A DNA stretch of 64,000 bases from Actinospineispora eucalypti (lineage in GTDB: Bacteria > Actinomycetota > Actinomycetes > Mycobacteriales > Pseudonocardiaceae), in NCBI GenBank assembly GCA_014208095.1, contig JACHMT010000003.1, positions 744,001-808,000 of the forward strand. Direction: 5' to 3'. The translations under genes were made by a program, and so were the position numbers. A model generated the notes under the pieces. That model was not told the origin of the DNA, did no database searches, and worked only from the letters and a program-made list of their open reading frames with translations. The stretch's first letter is position 1. Each line of letters starts with the position of its first letter. Shown here piece by piece: positions 53,246 to 61,026 of this stretch.

Positions 53246-54810
53246 CGGGTGGCACGGCCCACGGCGGTTCCGGCCCGGCGCGGCCGGGGGCACGGCGGGA
53301 AGCGGTGGCGGTGCGCGGCCGCCTCGGGGTGCCGGGCGAACATCCGCAGGGCCGCCAACCTCGCCGCCGACACCACCGCGGCCGGCGTGTACAGGTCCTT
53401 GTCATGCCAGAGTGGCGGATTCGCGGGCTCGGCGCGGTCCGCCCTGACCAAGAAAGCGCAGCCCCGGGCGGCGGCTTCGGCCACCACCGGGCTGGTCGGC
53501 GTGCGGGCCGTGGCCAGCAGCGTCTGTACCGCGTAGGCGGTCTCTTCCACGGTGCCCGTCCACCGACCCCATGACCCGTCCGGTCGCTGGTTGTCCAGCA
53601 CCCAGCGGATCGCGGCGCCGACAGCGCTCCGTCGGCCACCCGTGCGGTGCAGGGCGAGCGCGCAACAGACGGTGGCGTAGTAGGGCGAGGCGTGCCACTT
53701 GTCCCACCAGCAGCCCTCCGGTGTCTGTTGGCCACACAGCCAGGCCGCGATCCTGGTCAGCGCGGCCCGGCGACGTGCCGGAGGCTCGGTGGTGTCCAGC
53801 AGCAGTGCGTCCATGATGTGCGCGTTGGTGCTGGTGGACGGGGTGCGCTCGCCTGGGAAACACTGGAAGTGGTCGGTCGACTCGTACTCCCACAGGCTCG
53901 CCGGGGACGCCGGCCGGCCCGCCTTGGCCAGCGCGTACAGCACGCCGGCGGTGTCGTCGGAGTCGGTGGGCAGTCCGGCGCCGGCCGAGGCACCGTGCTC
54001 GCCGAGGGCGCCGTGCAGGCTCTCGACCAGGCCTGTCGGGATGGCGATGGACCCGTCCGCCAGCGCCGAGACGACCCACGCGCGCTCGAACACACTGATC
54101 GGGCTGACCCCGGGCACCGGGCCGCCACCGCGCTGTTGGAGCGCGTCGAGGTGCCTGATCGCGGAGCGCGCATCCGGGCCGGCGCCCTCTCGCCCGCTGA
54201 GCCAGGCGGCGGTGGCGGCCGCCGAACCGCCCACCGTCCCGTTCACCGGGCGCACCGGGACCAGGGCCGCGTCTGCGCCCAGCACCTCGAGCGAGTGCCA
54301 GAGCTTCGCGGGCAGGGTGCTGCCCTTTCGTGCCGCTTCCCGCAGTCGGTGCGGCGCGATGCGGTTGAACTGGCTTGGTGTATTCAGCCGGTGGTCGAGG
54401 TGCTGGTTTATCTCCTCGACCAACCACGGCACGATAAGCTCGGCGGCAATGGTGTCCGGTATTGAACCCGGCTTCCGGCGGAGCCAGGAAATTCCGCGCG
54501 CCAGTGAAATGTGAATTCGGTCGCGTAGGCGGTTGCCGGTGGACAGTTCGACCAGGAAAGCCTCGACCACGCTCAGCGTGGGCACCAGCGCGTACCCGTC
54601 CGGGCCGCCCCAGCTACCGTCCTGTCGCTGCTGTTCCAGCAGGTAGAGCAGTCGTTCCTGGTGACCGTCCAGCCAGCGCGCGGTGGACACCAGCCGTGCC
54701 GTCTCGTAAATCGACGGCGACACCTGCCCTGACTCGTTCACGGATACTTCGGTCAGCAGGTCATCAGCGGTGGAATCGAGTAGGCCGGTCCACGCGGCAA
54801 CAATGTCCAT
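53242..54810 (-). CDS. Class II diterpene cyclase (copalyl diphosphate synthase-like)
   Basis: A protein of 522 residues from the ATG at 54810; an earlier ATG at 54858 is ruled out because it lies at the promoter's -10. The class II acid motif is clear: LPTDSDDTAGVLYALAKA, with DSDD at about residues 283-286 (DxDD). QW-type repeats appear at both ends (QRQDGSWGGPDGYALVPTLS and QRPDGSWGRW). No DDxxD is present, so it protonates GGPP to a cyclic diphosphate such as copalyl diphosphate and needs a separate class I enzyme. Heads the operon with the P450, UbiA and membrane-protein genes. Confidence 0.93.
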   Translation of the reverse strand: MDIVAAWTGLLDSTADDLLTEVSVNESGQVSPSIYETARLVSTARWLDGHQERLLYLLEQQRQDGSWGGPDGYALVPTLSVVEAFLVELSTGNRLRDRIHISLARGISWLRRKPGSIPDTIAAELIVPWLVEEINQHLDHRLNTPSQFNRIAPHRLREAARKGSTLPAKLWHSLEVLGADAALVPVRPVNGTVGGSAAATAAWLSGREGAGPDARSAIRHLDALQQRGGGPVPGVSPISVFERAWVVSALADGSIAIPTGLVESLHGALGEHGASAGAGLPTDSDDTAGVLYALAKAGRPASPASLWEYESTDHFQCFPGERTPSTSTNAHIMDALLLDTTEPPARRRAALTRIAAWLCGQQTPEGCWWDKWHASPYYATVCCALALHRTGGRRSAVGAAIRWVLDNQRPDGSWGRWTGTVEETAYAVQTLLATARTPTSPVVAEAAARGCAFLVRADRAEPANPPLWHDKDLYTPAAVVSAARLAALRMFARHPEAAAHRHRFPPCPRPRRAGTAVGRATR

Positions 54811-54888
54811 ACGATTCCGTTCGCGGTATTTCGCCGGCCAAGACAACTCGTACGCCACTCAAACTATCTCGTGATACCGAACAATGGA

Positions 54889-54906
54889 ATCAGTGATCTC
54901 GCCAGT
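54889..54906 (-). promoter_or_regulatory. Regulon palindrome site 6 (diterpene cyclase operon)
   Basis: Plus strand ATCAGTGATCTCGCCAGT, two mismatches to ACYGGYGA-NN-TCRCCRGT. On the minus strand 22 bases separate it from TAGTTT (54866-54861). The flanks are strongly similar to those of site 7. Confidence 0.7.
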
Positions 54907-54962
54907 CCGGCCCCGCCGCGGGTGACCGCCAGGAACAATGATCAAGCTCAACGGGACGCGGC

Positions 54963-56408
54963 CTAGCGCGGTGGCGTGGCGGTTCCGGTGATGTCGTGAA
55001 CGCTGCTGATCATGGCTCGGGCGGCGTCCCCGGCAAAGAGGGCGTAACCCTCGAAGCCGGCCGCCCCGTCACAGGCGCCCGGGATGCAGCCTTCCGGTGC
55101 GTTGGGTCCGAGGTTGACGGCCGCGAGGTTCTCCAGCGGGTTCACCCACGCGCCCGCGTCGAAGTCGAACGTCCACCGGTTCGCCTGATAGGGCGGCGGC
55201 TCGGGGGGGTGGGCGTCGCTGACCGCGTCCATCAGGAGCTTGAAGAACTCGTAGTACGCCTTCTTCTGCCTGCCCATGATGGCGGCGTTCCCCGGGTCGT
55301 CCAGTGCCTCGAGCGTGTCCGGGGCGATGTTGCCCGTACGCGTGACGATCATGTGCAGGCTGGGGATGACAAAGGTGTGCTGCCCGACGTAGCCCCAGCT
55401 GAAGTACATGTCCTTTGGTGCCGTGGGGATCGGCGTCCCACTGATCTGGTGCCGCCCCCAGATCGACGCATTGACGAAATGATCGGCGCTGTTGAGCCAG
55501 TACAGGTAGCCGTAGCCCGGGTTCGCCTTCGTCCCGGTGCGCATGTCCTTGATGTAGGAAGCGTTGACCAGCCGCGATCCGTTCCAGGTGCCCTCGTTCA
55601 TCAGCAACTGGCCGAATCGAGGGAAGTGCGCCGGGCGCATGAACACCGCCCACCCCGGTCCGTCGCTGTGCCCGGCCCGGTCGCGGCCCCAGAACCAGTC
55701 GTCGCGTGGGATGCCCATCTTGGACAGCAGCTGCTGGTCGGCGTAGTCCTGGAAGTCCTGGCGGGTCGCCCGTTCGACGACGTAGGTCAGGACGAAGAGG
55801 GGTGTCTGGGCGTACTCGAACCAGGTCCCGGGCTGGTGGTCGATCGGCAGCGAGAGCGCCTCCCTGACCCTGTCGGGCTTCGTCCCGTTGAGCTGGCCGC
55901 CCAACTCACGGGTCCAGTTCATCCGGAGGCCAGTGGTCATCGTGAGGAAATGCTTGATCGTCAGCGCGCGGTGCGCACTGTCGCCGAGCCCCTCGGGCAG
56001 GTACTTGCCGATCGGGTCGTCGACGCTCAGCAGGCCCTGCTCCTCGGCGCGACCGACGACCAGCGAGAGGATCGACTTGGTGTGGCTGAAGATGACGTGC
56101 GGCAGCTTGTCCGAAACGGGGTCGAGCCGGCTCTCGCCGACGAGGCAGTCGTAGCGGAGGACCTTGACGGTGTCGGAGCCGTGCGCGGTCCAGTAATCCA
56201 GCGCCCGCCGTAGCTTGCCCTGATCGATGTTCACCGACTCGGGGGTCGCAGTCTGATAGGTCGCCCCGGGATCGTGGCATCGCGACCCGTCGACAGGTTC
56301 GGCTTGGCCCAGTCCCGATACAACGGGGAAGGCAGCCGCCACCACACAGGTCACCGCAAGCGCTCGCCAGAAGTTTTTGCTCCGCCACCTGCTTGTTTCC
56401 TCTGGCAT
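54963..56408 (-). CDS. Secreted serine hydrolase of the beta-lactamase/esterase family
   Basis: A protein of 481 residues. An N-terminal signal (FWRALAVTCVVAAAFPVVSG) is followed by the penicillin-binding-like fold: SxxK in FSHTKSILSLVVGR, Tyr box in WFEYAQTPLFVLTYV and third motif HTFVIP near the C-terminus. This family includes class C beta-lactamase-like esterases and amide hydrolases. Regulon site 7 lies upstream, although 240 bases away. A role in self-protection or in product processing outside the cell is possible. Confidence 0.85.
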   Translation of the reverse strand: MPEETSRWRSKNFWRALAVTCVVAAAFPVVSGLGQAEPVDGSRCHDPGATYQTATPESVNIDQGKLRRALDYWTAHGSDTVKVLRYDCLVGESRLDPVSDKLPHVIFSHTKSILSLVVGRAEEQGLLSVDDPIGKYLPEGLGDSAHRALTIKHFLTMTTGLRMNWTRELGGQLNGTKPDRVREALSLPIDHQPGTWFEYAQTPLFVLTYVVERATRQDFQDYADQQLLSKMGIPRDDWFWGRDRAGHSDGPGWAVFMRPAHFPRFGQLLMNEGTWNGSRLVNASYIKDMRTGTKANPGYGYLYWLNSADHFVNASIWGRHQISGTPIPTAPKDMYFSWGYVGQHTFVIPSLHMIVTRTGNIAPDTLEALDDPGNAAIMGRQKKAYYEFFKLLMDAVSDAHPPEPPPYQANRWTFDFDAGAWVNPLENLAAVNLGPNAPEGCIPGACDGAAGFEGYALFAGDAARAMISSVHDITGTATPPR

Positions 56409-56828
56409 TCATTCCTCCGAATGTAGCCCGCGCTGTTATAAGGCATTCCGACGAGCCGTGACGGCGTCACCGCGATGTTGCCAGTCGGCGTACACCAAAA
56501 ATTCTGAGAGGTTTTCGTGCGCCTCAACGAGGGCGGCCAGCGCGAGTTACGGCGCGAGCAAATGCGATCGAAACGAAGTATTGAAAGCACACCGTGATGT
56601 GATTTCCGCAGAGGTCGCCAGCCAAACTACCTCGCGATACAAAGAACTGAATCAGTGATTTCGCCGGTCCGGCTGTCACTCGGGGACGTCGCACACCGGT
56701 CACCCGGACGCTGCGCAAGAAACCGTGACGCCGCACATCTCGCACCATATGCGGCGCGACGGTTTCCTGTGCGGCGTCAGGCTGGGAATCCGGCGTGGGC
56801 TGGCCGACGCGCTAGCGGCGACACGCCA
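56409..56828. other. Intergenic region with a long leader
   Basis: About 420 bases between the serine hydrolase start and the LAL 3 stop. It contains regulon site 7 and its -10. Between the -10 and the hydrolase start lie about 215 bases with no supported gene, AT-rich in places, so the hydrolase mRNA would carry a long leader. A weak extra half-site-like sequence (minus strand ACTGGCAACATCGCGGTG) near 56474 may be decayed. Confidence 0.5.
56651..56668 (-). promoter_or_regulatory. Regulon palindrome site 7 (serine hydrolase)
   Basis: Plus strand ATCAGTGATTTCGCCGGT, two mismatches to ACYGGYGA-NN-TCRCCRGT. On the minus strand 21 bases lead to TAGTTT (56629-56624). The block is nearly the same as the cyclase promoter at site 6. 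Confidence 0.7.
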
Positions 56829-59579
56829 CTAGCGTGGGTATGGGGTGCTGGCGGTGGCGGGGAGCGAACCGTCTTCCTGGCCGGTGAGCACGATGCGGAC
56901 CAGTTCGGCGCGGCTGGCGATGCCGAGCTTGTTGAAGACCTTGCGCAGGTGGTAGTCGACGGTGCGCGGGCTGAGGAACAGCTGCGCGGCGACCTCGCGG
57001 TTGGTGGCGCCCTCGCTGATCGCGACGGCGATGCGCAGCTCCTGGGCGGTTAACGAGGCGATCGCGCTGGAGGCGGGCTCGCTGCTCGGTTCGCCCGAGG
57101 CGCGGAGCTCGGCGCGCGCACGGTCCGCCCAGCCGGCGGCGCCGAGCCGGGTGAAGGCCTCCAAGGCCTGGTTCAACGGGCCCCGGGCGTCCGCGCGCCG
57201 GCGTTTGCGCCGCAGGTGCTCGCCGAGCAGCAGCTGGGTGCGCGCGGTTTCCATCGGCCAGCCGGCGCGGGCGTGCAGCTCCAGCGCGGCGGCGAACTCG
57301 GACTCGGTGCCCTCGTCGTCCTTAGCCAGCAGCGCGTGGCAGCGCGCGGACAGCGCCAGGAGCTCGGGGGTTCCGGTGCCGCGTGCCCAGTTGTCGAAGC
57401 GGACCAACGGCGCATCGGTCCGGTCGGGCTCACCGGCGCGTACGGCCGCCTCGACCAGGTCGGGCACCGCGCGCAGCACCACCCGGGTCGGCTCCGCGCC
57501 GGGGCGGCTCATCGCCTCCAGCTGGCGCAACGCGTCGCCGGCCCGCCCGGCGACCAGGTCGTTCAACCCGAGGGCGTGGCGAGCCCAGGCCGCCACGTCG
57601 GGCAGGTTGCGGACCGTCGCCTGGGTCAGTGACTCCTCGGCGAGCCGCTTGGTGTCGCTCTGCCGGCCGAGGTTGGCGGCGAGCAGCGCGAGCAGGCTCT
57701 GGTGGCAGCAGGCGGTGTTCGGCTGGCTGGTCTCCTCCGCCAGCCGGTAGCCCTCCTCCGCGTATGCCTGGGCGGTTTGGAAACGACCGGCGAGCAGTTC
57801 CTCGACGACCCGGGAGATCAGGATCCAAGCCAGGCTGCCGGCCGCACCGAGCTTCCGCGCGCGCCGCGTCGCCCGTTCCCGGAGCCACCGCGCAAGCTCG
57901 TAGTGGCCGATCATCGATACCATTCCCCCGGCGCTGACCAGGGCGTACGGATCGTCCAGGCTCACCAGGCCGACGATCTCCCGCTCCGACAGGCCGGCGC
58001 CGTCACCGGCGAGCGCGGAGTGGACCGCCTGGAGCAGCCGTACAACCAGGTCCTCCGCCGTCGCGGTCGGCGCGGTCAGCTCCCCGGCCGCGGCGGCGAT
58101 GCGGGGCCAGACCCGCGGCGCCCCCGCCATGAAACCGGCCTCGCCGAGCAGCAGCAACAGCTGGATGGCCTTGCTCCGGTCTCCGTGCAGGGCGTTCGGG
58201 ATGATCTCGGACAGCAGGGCCACGGCTTCGGATGGCATGCCGGTGCGCAGCGCGATGAGCGCGCGGAGCTCGGCGATGTCGTCGGCCAGCGACTTGCTCG
58301 AGGCCTCGACGCCGTCCAGCAGCGCCGTGGCCTGCGGGGTGGCCCCCGCCTGGAGCCACGCGGCCGCGGCGGCCACCAACCGCTGTTGCCGGTGATCATG
58401 CGCCGGGCTCAGGTCCGCGGCCCGCTCCAGGGCGATGGCGGCGGCGGCCGGGCCGGCCAGCCGGTGCGCTCGTTCGGCTGATCGCTCCAGCTCGAGGGCG
58501 ACGGCCTCGTCGGCGGACTCGGCCGCGTTCGCCAGATGCCAGGCGCGCCGGTCCTGCTCGGTCGGCTCGTCCGTCAACGCCTCGGCCATCGCGCGGTGCG
58601 CTGCGCGCCGCTCCCTCGGCTTCGCGTCCTGGTAGACGGCGGATCGGATCAGCGGATGCCGAAATCTCGGCTGTGCCCCGTCGACAACCAGCTCGGCCAG
58701 GTTCTCGGCGCGCAGCGGGCCGGTGCTCAGCCCGAGTGCGGCGGCCGCCTGCCGCACGATGTTCCCCTGCTCGCCCCCGGACACCGCGATGAGCAGCAGC
58801 AGTTGCCGGGTGGCCGGGTCCTGTTGCCGCACCCTGGCCCGGAACGCCTGAAGCAGCCCTTCGGTGAGGGGCATCGGTTCGCCGGTGGCGTTCGGGTGCA
58901 GGCCGGACCGGGCGAACTCGCGGATGGCCAGCGGGTTGCCGCCGCTGGCCACCAGCAGCTGCTCCCGCTCGTCGCGGGTGAGCTGGTTGCCGCCGTGCTC
59001 GGACAGCAGCGCGCGGGCCGGCTCCCGGGCCAGGCCGGTCAGGCTTAGCTCATCCAGGCCGGCCGTGTCGACCGGTGCACCCTCACCGACCCGGGCCGCC
59101 ATCAGCAGGACGATCGGTTCCACGGCCAGCCTCCGGCCGAGGAAGGTCAGCACCTCCAACGAAGGCCGGTCCGCCCAGTGCGCGTCGTCGACCAGACACA
59201 GCACCGGCCGGTCTCCGGCGAGTTCGGACAGCAGCGACAGGCTCGCCAGCGAGACCAGGAACCGGTCCGGAGTGGGTCCCTCGTGCCGGCCGAACACCAC
59301 GCCGAGGGCCTGCGCCTGCGGTTCGGGCAGCTGCTGGATCCGGTCCAGCACCGGCCACAGCAGCTGGTGCAGGGTGGCGTAGCCCAGGCTGGCTTCCGCC
59401 TCTAGCCCGGCCGCTTCGAGCACGTGCATCTCGTCGGCCCGTCGGCGTGCGTAAGCCAGCAGGGCGCTCTTGCCGATGCCCGGGTCGCCGCGCAGCACCA
59501 CCCCACCACCGCAACCAGTGCGGGCCTTGGACAGCCTCCCGTCCAAGGCCCACTGCTCGCTGACCCGGCCATGCAGCAC
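56829..59579 (-). CDS. LAL-type (large LuxR) regulator 3
   Basis: A protein of 916 residues, the third of its kind here. Walker A LRGDPGIGKSALLAYAR, DDAHWADRPSLEVLTFLG, TPR-like middle, and LuxR HTH (LTAQELRIAVAISEGATNRE, VAAQLFLSPRTVDYHLRKVF). Its HTH differs from LAL 1 and 2 in several residues, and the gene is written in ordinary GC-rich style without the shared 245-base block. Divergent from the lectin gene with regulon site 8 between. Confidence 0.93.
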   Translation of the reverse strand: MLHGRVSEQWALDGRLSKARTGCGGGVVLRGDPGIGKSALLAYARRRADEMHVLEAAGLEAEASLGYATLHQLLWPVLDRIQQLPEPQAQALGVVFGRHEGPTPDRFLVSLASLSLLSELAGDRPVLCLVDDAHWADRPSLEVLTFLGRRLAVEPIVLLMAARVGEGAPVDTAGLDELSLTGLAREPARALLSEHGGNQLTRDEREQLLVASGGNPLAIREFARSGLHPNATGEPMPLTEGLLQAFRARVRQQDPATRQLLLLIAVSGGEQGNIVRQAAAALGLSTGPLRAENLAELVVDGAQPRFRHPLIRSAVYQDAKPRERRAAHRAMAEALTDEPTEQDRRAWHLANAAESADEAVALELERSAERAHRLAGPAAAAIALERAADLSPAHDHRQQRLVAAAAAWLQAGATPQATALLDGVEASSKSLADDIAELRALIALRTGMPSEAVALLSEIIPNALHGDRSKAIQLLLLLGEAGFMAGAPRVWPRIAAAAGELTAPTATAEDLVVRLLQAVHSALAGDGAGLSEREIVGLVSLDDPYALVSAGGMVSMIGHYELARWLRERATRRARKLGAAGSLAWILISRVVEELLAGRFQTAQAYAEEGYRLAEETSQPNTACCHQSLLALLAANLGRQSDTKRLAEESLTQATVRNLPDVAAWARHALGLNDLVAGRAGDALRQLEAMSRPGAEPTRVVLRAVPDLVEAAVRAGEPDRTDAPLVRFDNWARGTGTPELLALSARCHALLAKDDEGTESEFAAALELHARAGWPMETARTQLLLGEHLRRKRRRADARGPLNQALEAFTRLGAAGWADRARAELRASGEPSSEPASSAIASLTAQELRIAVAISEGATNREVAAQLFLSPRTVDYHLRKVFNKLGIASRAELVRIVLTGQEDGSLPATASTPYPR

Positions 59580-59628
59580 CTATTCAGAATACTTATTAAG
59601 AAATTGCCTGTTCAATTACCCTGCGGAC

Positions 59629-59646
59629 ACTGGCGAGATTGCCGGT
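59629..59646 (+). promoter_or_regulatory. Regulon palindrome site 8 (lectin gene)
   Basis: ACTGGCGAGATTGCCGGT, one mismatch to ACYGGYGA-NN-TCRCCRGT. Twenty-two bases on, TAGGGT (59669-59674) lies only 8 bases before the lectin ATG at 59683, so the mRNA is probably leaderless. Confidence 0.65.
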
Positions 59647-59682
59647 CCGCGGGGTATGCCCGCGTCCGTAGGGTCCGGCGGC

Positions 59683-59970
59683 ATGTTGAGGAAGCGCCTC
59701 GTGGGCGTCGTGCTGGTCGCGGCCTGGACCTGTGGCATGTCCCCGGCGGCGTCGGTCGCGGCCGCGCCGTCCGGTCCGGGTGTGCTGGCTTCGGGCGCGT
59801 CACTGGCCCCGGACCAGTCGCTGCGGTCGCGGAACGGGCAGTACCAGCTGATCCAACAGACGGACGGCAACCTGGTGCTCTACCGCGCTCCCCACGCGGT
59901 CGTGTGGAGCTCGCAGACCACCGGCGAGGGAAACCGGACCGTGATGCGGGCGGACGGCCTGGTCCGCTGA
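59683..59970 (+). CDS. Short secreted B-lectin-like protein
   Basis: A protein of 95 residues from the ATG at 59683. Signal peptide RLVGVVLVAAWTCGMSPAAS. The mature part has the mannose-binding signature QQTDGNLVLYRAPHAVVWSS (QxDxNxVxY), one B-lectin repeat where most family members have three. The earlier in-frame ATG at 59656 lies upstream of the predicted -10 and is rejected. Followed after 14 bases by the RibD-like gene. Confidence 0.75.
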   Translation: MLRKRLVGVVLVAAWTCGMSPAASVAAAPSGPGVLASGASLAPDQSLRSRNGQYQLIQQTDGNLVLYRAPHAVVWSSQTTGEGNRTVMRADGLVR

Positions 59971-59984
59971 GGAGGACGGTGGCA

Positions 59985-60590
59985 ATGAAGGTGACCTGTG
60001 ACCTGACGATCACGCTCGACGGGTACTCGGCCGGGCACAACCAGACCGAGCAACGCCCGTTCGGCGACGACGGCGGCGACGGCTGGGGCGACCGGCTGCA
60101 CGCCTGGTACGCCGAAGCCGCCGAGGAGAACCGGGCCGAGATCGACCGGATGACAACGGCCAGGGCGTACATCCTCGGCCGCAACATGTTCGGCCCCGTG
60201 CGGGGCGAGTGGGACCGGGAGTGGAACGGCTGGTGGGGCGACAACCCGCCGTACCACGTCCCGGTCTTCGTGCTCACCCACTACCCGCGTGACCCGCAAC
60301 CGATGGACGGCGGCACCACGTTCCACTTCGTCACCGACGGCATCGAGTCCGCACTGAGGCGTGCGCGGGAGGCGGCCGGGGACGGTGACATTTCGGTCGT
60401 GGGCGGCGCGACCACGGTGAACCAGTACCTGGCGGCGGGTCTGATCGACGAGCTGCGGGTGCACATCGTGCCGTTCACCCTCGGCGCCGGCACACGCCTG
60501 TTCGACGGAGTCCCACCGCTGAACCTCGAACAGATCGAGTCGCGAGCAACCACCTCCGTCACCCACCTGACGTACCGCGTCCTACCCTGA
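59985..60590 (+). CDS. RibD C-terminal/dihydrofolate-reductase-like protein
   Basis: A protein of 201 residues from the ATG at 59985 with GGAGG upstream. N-terminal KVTCDLTITLDGYSAGHNQT, then TARAYILGRNMFGPVRGEWD, and C-terminal DISVVGGATTVNQYLAAGLI with IVPFTLGAGTRLFDG. This is the RibD_C/DHFR-like NADPH reductase fold found in many small actinomycete proteins of unsettled function. Co-transcribed with the lectin gene under regulon site 8. Confidence 0.85.
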   Translation: MKVTCDLTITLDGYSAGHNQTEQRPFGDDGGDGWGDRLHAWYAEAAEENRAEIDRMTTARAYILGRNMFGPVRGEWDREWNGWWGDNPPYHVPVFVLTHYPRDPQPMDGGTTFHFVTDGIESALRRAREAAGDGDISVVGGATTVNQYLAAGLIDELRVHIVPFTLGAGTRLFDGVPPLNLEQIESRATTSVTHLTYRVLP

Positions 60591-60958
60591 CCTCACGGCC
60601 CGTCTGCTGGCCCGAAAGTGGCCGTGCGGGGTGATCGTCGGTCGGCGGTTGAACCGTGAAAATGAGGCTGTTGCCTAATCCTCCGCGGCGAGATCCTGGC
60701 GGTTGCGGGTGATTTGGTCTGCCGCGACTCGGGTACCGCCCGCCGCGTGTGGCCGGCGGCGGAGCTTCATGATCAGGTAGCGGTGAGAGACCTTTGGCCT
60801 GGCGGAAACGTCTCTAGTCGCGACATGACCATGGAACCCCGCCGATCGCGTTCCACACGCGTCACTCCTGTACCCCGGTGCGAGTGCTGTCCAACCGCCA
60901 GACTCGGCGATCATGGCCGGGAGCGGCCACGGTCCGGGACCCGTGGAACGAGTTCTAG

Positions 60959-60976
60959 ACTGGCGGTATCGCCGAT
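60959..60976 (+). promoter_or_regulatory. Regulon palindrome site 9 (aminotransferase)
   Basis: ACTGGCGGTATCGCCGAT, two mismatches to ACYGGYGA-NN-TCRCCRGT. Twenty-one bases on, TAGGCT (60998-61003) is the -10; the gene starts at 61027. The rest of 60591-60958 holds no gene I can support. Confidence 0.65.
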
Positions 60977-61026
60977 TCGTCAAACTATCGAAATTCGTAG
61001 GCTCCTCAAATAAGGGCACTGATCAC

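Noticed and set aside
54811..54858. Longer start for the diterpene cyclase at ATG 54858
   Set aside because: It would lie just 3 bases beyond the predicted -10 (54861-54866), before the transcription start. The extra 16 residues have no family character.
60640..60680. GGCGGTTGAACCGTGAAAAT resembling the hairpin at 50371
   Set aside because: Only one arm is preserved; the second arm does not pair, so no terminator is claimed.
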